From: Vulcanimicrobiota bacterium
GTDB lineage: Bacteria > Vulcanimicrobiota > Vulcanimicrobiia > Eremiobacterales > Eremiobacteraceae
Assembly (NCBI GenBank): GCA_019232725.1
Contig: JAFANK010000295.1
Location: 1 to 5,979 of the forward strand
Direction: 5' to 3'
DNA: 5,979 nucleotides
Shown: in pieces, positions 5,516 through 5,979 of the stretch
How positions within the stretch are numbered: position 1 is the first letter of the stretch
Layout of the letters: every line of letters starts with the position of its first letter
Made by a program: the position numbers and the translations under genes
Notes under the pieces: generated by a model
Told to the model about the DNA's origin: nothing
Seen by the model: only the letters and a program-made list of their open reading frames with translations
Database searches by the model: none

Positions 5516-5979
5516 TTACGCCGCGGCTCCCTCCTTCCGCAACGGCATGCCCATCTCGGCCAAGAACGCGAGCGCATGCTCGTCGTTTTGGGCGGTCGTC
5601 ACGATGACGATGTCCATACCGCGGACGTGCGCCACCTTATCGTAGCTGATCTCCGGGAAGACCAGTTGCTCGCGCAACCCGAGCGCGTAATTCCCACGCC
5701 CGTCGAGCGACGTGCGCGACATCCCGCGGAAGTCGCGGATGCGCGGGAGCACGATGTTCACGAGCTTGTCGAAGAACGCGTACATGCGATCGCCGCGCAG
5801 CGTGACCTTCGCGCCGATCTGCATCCCCGCGCGCAGCTTGTAGGTGGCGATGCTCTTCTTGGCGCGCGTCACCACGGGCTTTTGGCCGGTGATCGCTTGC
5901 AGGTCGGCCACCGCGCCGTCGATGCGCTTCGGCTCCGCCACGGCTTCGCCGACCCCACTGTTGACGACGATCTTGACGA
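5516..5979 (-). CDS. rplE: 50S ribosomal protein L5 (uL5), 5' end outside window
   Basis: Binds 5S rRNA with L18 and contacts the P-site tRNA from the central protuberance. The C-terminal 153 residues are present; the frame is open through the right edge, so about 25 to 30 N-terminal residues are missing compared with the usual length of about 180. The partial protein begins VKIVVNSGVGEAV, matching the conserved KIV.N.GVGEA element, followed by ITGQKPVVTRAKKSIATYKL, the GAKVTLRG strand, RIRDFRG and the C-terminal GMDIVIVTTAQNDEHALAFLAEMGMP. A GTG at 5941-5939 is only an internal Val codon and not the start, because conserved residues precede it. It is the first gene in the window in transcription order, upstream of rpsN. 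Confidence 0.96.
   Translation of the reverse strand, partial: VKIVVNSGVGEAVAEPKRIDGAVADLQAITGQKPVVTRAKKSIATYKLRAGMQIGAKVTLRGDRMYAFFDKLVNIVLPRIRDFRGMSRTSLDGRGNYALGLREQLVFPEISYDKVAHVRGMDIVIVTTAQNDEHALAFLAEMGMPLRKEGAAA

Noticed and set aside
5516..5941. A short 141-residue L5 starting at GTG 5941
   Set aside because: Conserved L5 residues (KIVVNSGVGEA) continue in frame upstream to the window edge, so the gene is cut by the window rather than shortened.

Overview
The window is a tightly packed run of housekeeping genes, all on the minus strand: the lower part of the spc ribosomal-protein operon and its usual downstream neighbours. In the direction of transcription (right to left) the order is rplE (5' end cut off by the window), rpsN, rpsH, rplF, rplR, rpsE, rplO, secY, adk, map and infA (3' end cut off by the window). 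The longest gap between genes is 16 bases and several genes overlap. I see no internal terminator, promoter, RNA gene, repeat, mobile element or CRISPR array, and no gene on the plus strand. No stretch over 300 bases lacks a gene.

The organism is a GC-rich bacterium, not a proteobacterium of the E. coli type. The S14 protein is the short zinc-binding form, adenylate kinase has a four-cysteine zinc LID, and secY is followed by adk-map-infA, an arrangement common in Gram-positive and other Terrabacteria-like lineages. The expected gene for ribosomal protein L30 (rpmD) is missing between rpsE and rplO, which fits a lineage that has lost or moved L30. I cannot name the phylum from sequence alone. 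A little-cultivated Terrabacteria-type group is a plausible guess and no more.

The genes work together in making and placing proteins. S5, S8 and S14 build the small ribosomal subunit; L5, L6, L15 and L18 build the large subunit. SecY is the channel through which new proteins cross or enter the membrane. Adk balances adenine nucleotides. Map removes the starting methionine from new proteins. IF1 assists initiation. The genes are probably read as one long mRNA with translational coupling: secY/adk and adk/map share ATGA stop/start overlaps, rpsE/rplO overlap by 20 bases, and map/infA appear to overlap by 41 bases.

This is an ordinary conserved region and I find no new system in it. The points worth a second look are the infA start (a likely TTG inside map giving a basic N-terminal extension, with a perfect AGGAGG at the map stop that has no usable start after it), the missing rpmD, the long C-terminal tail on Map, and an unusual first transmembrane segment in SecY.
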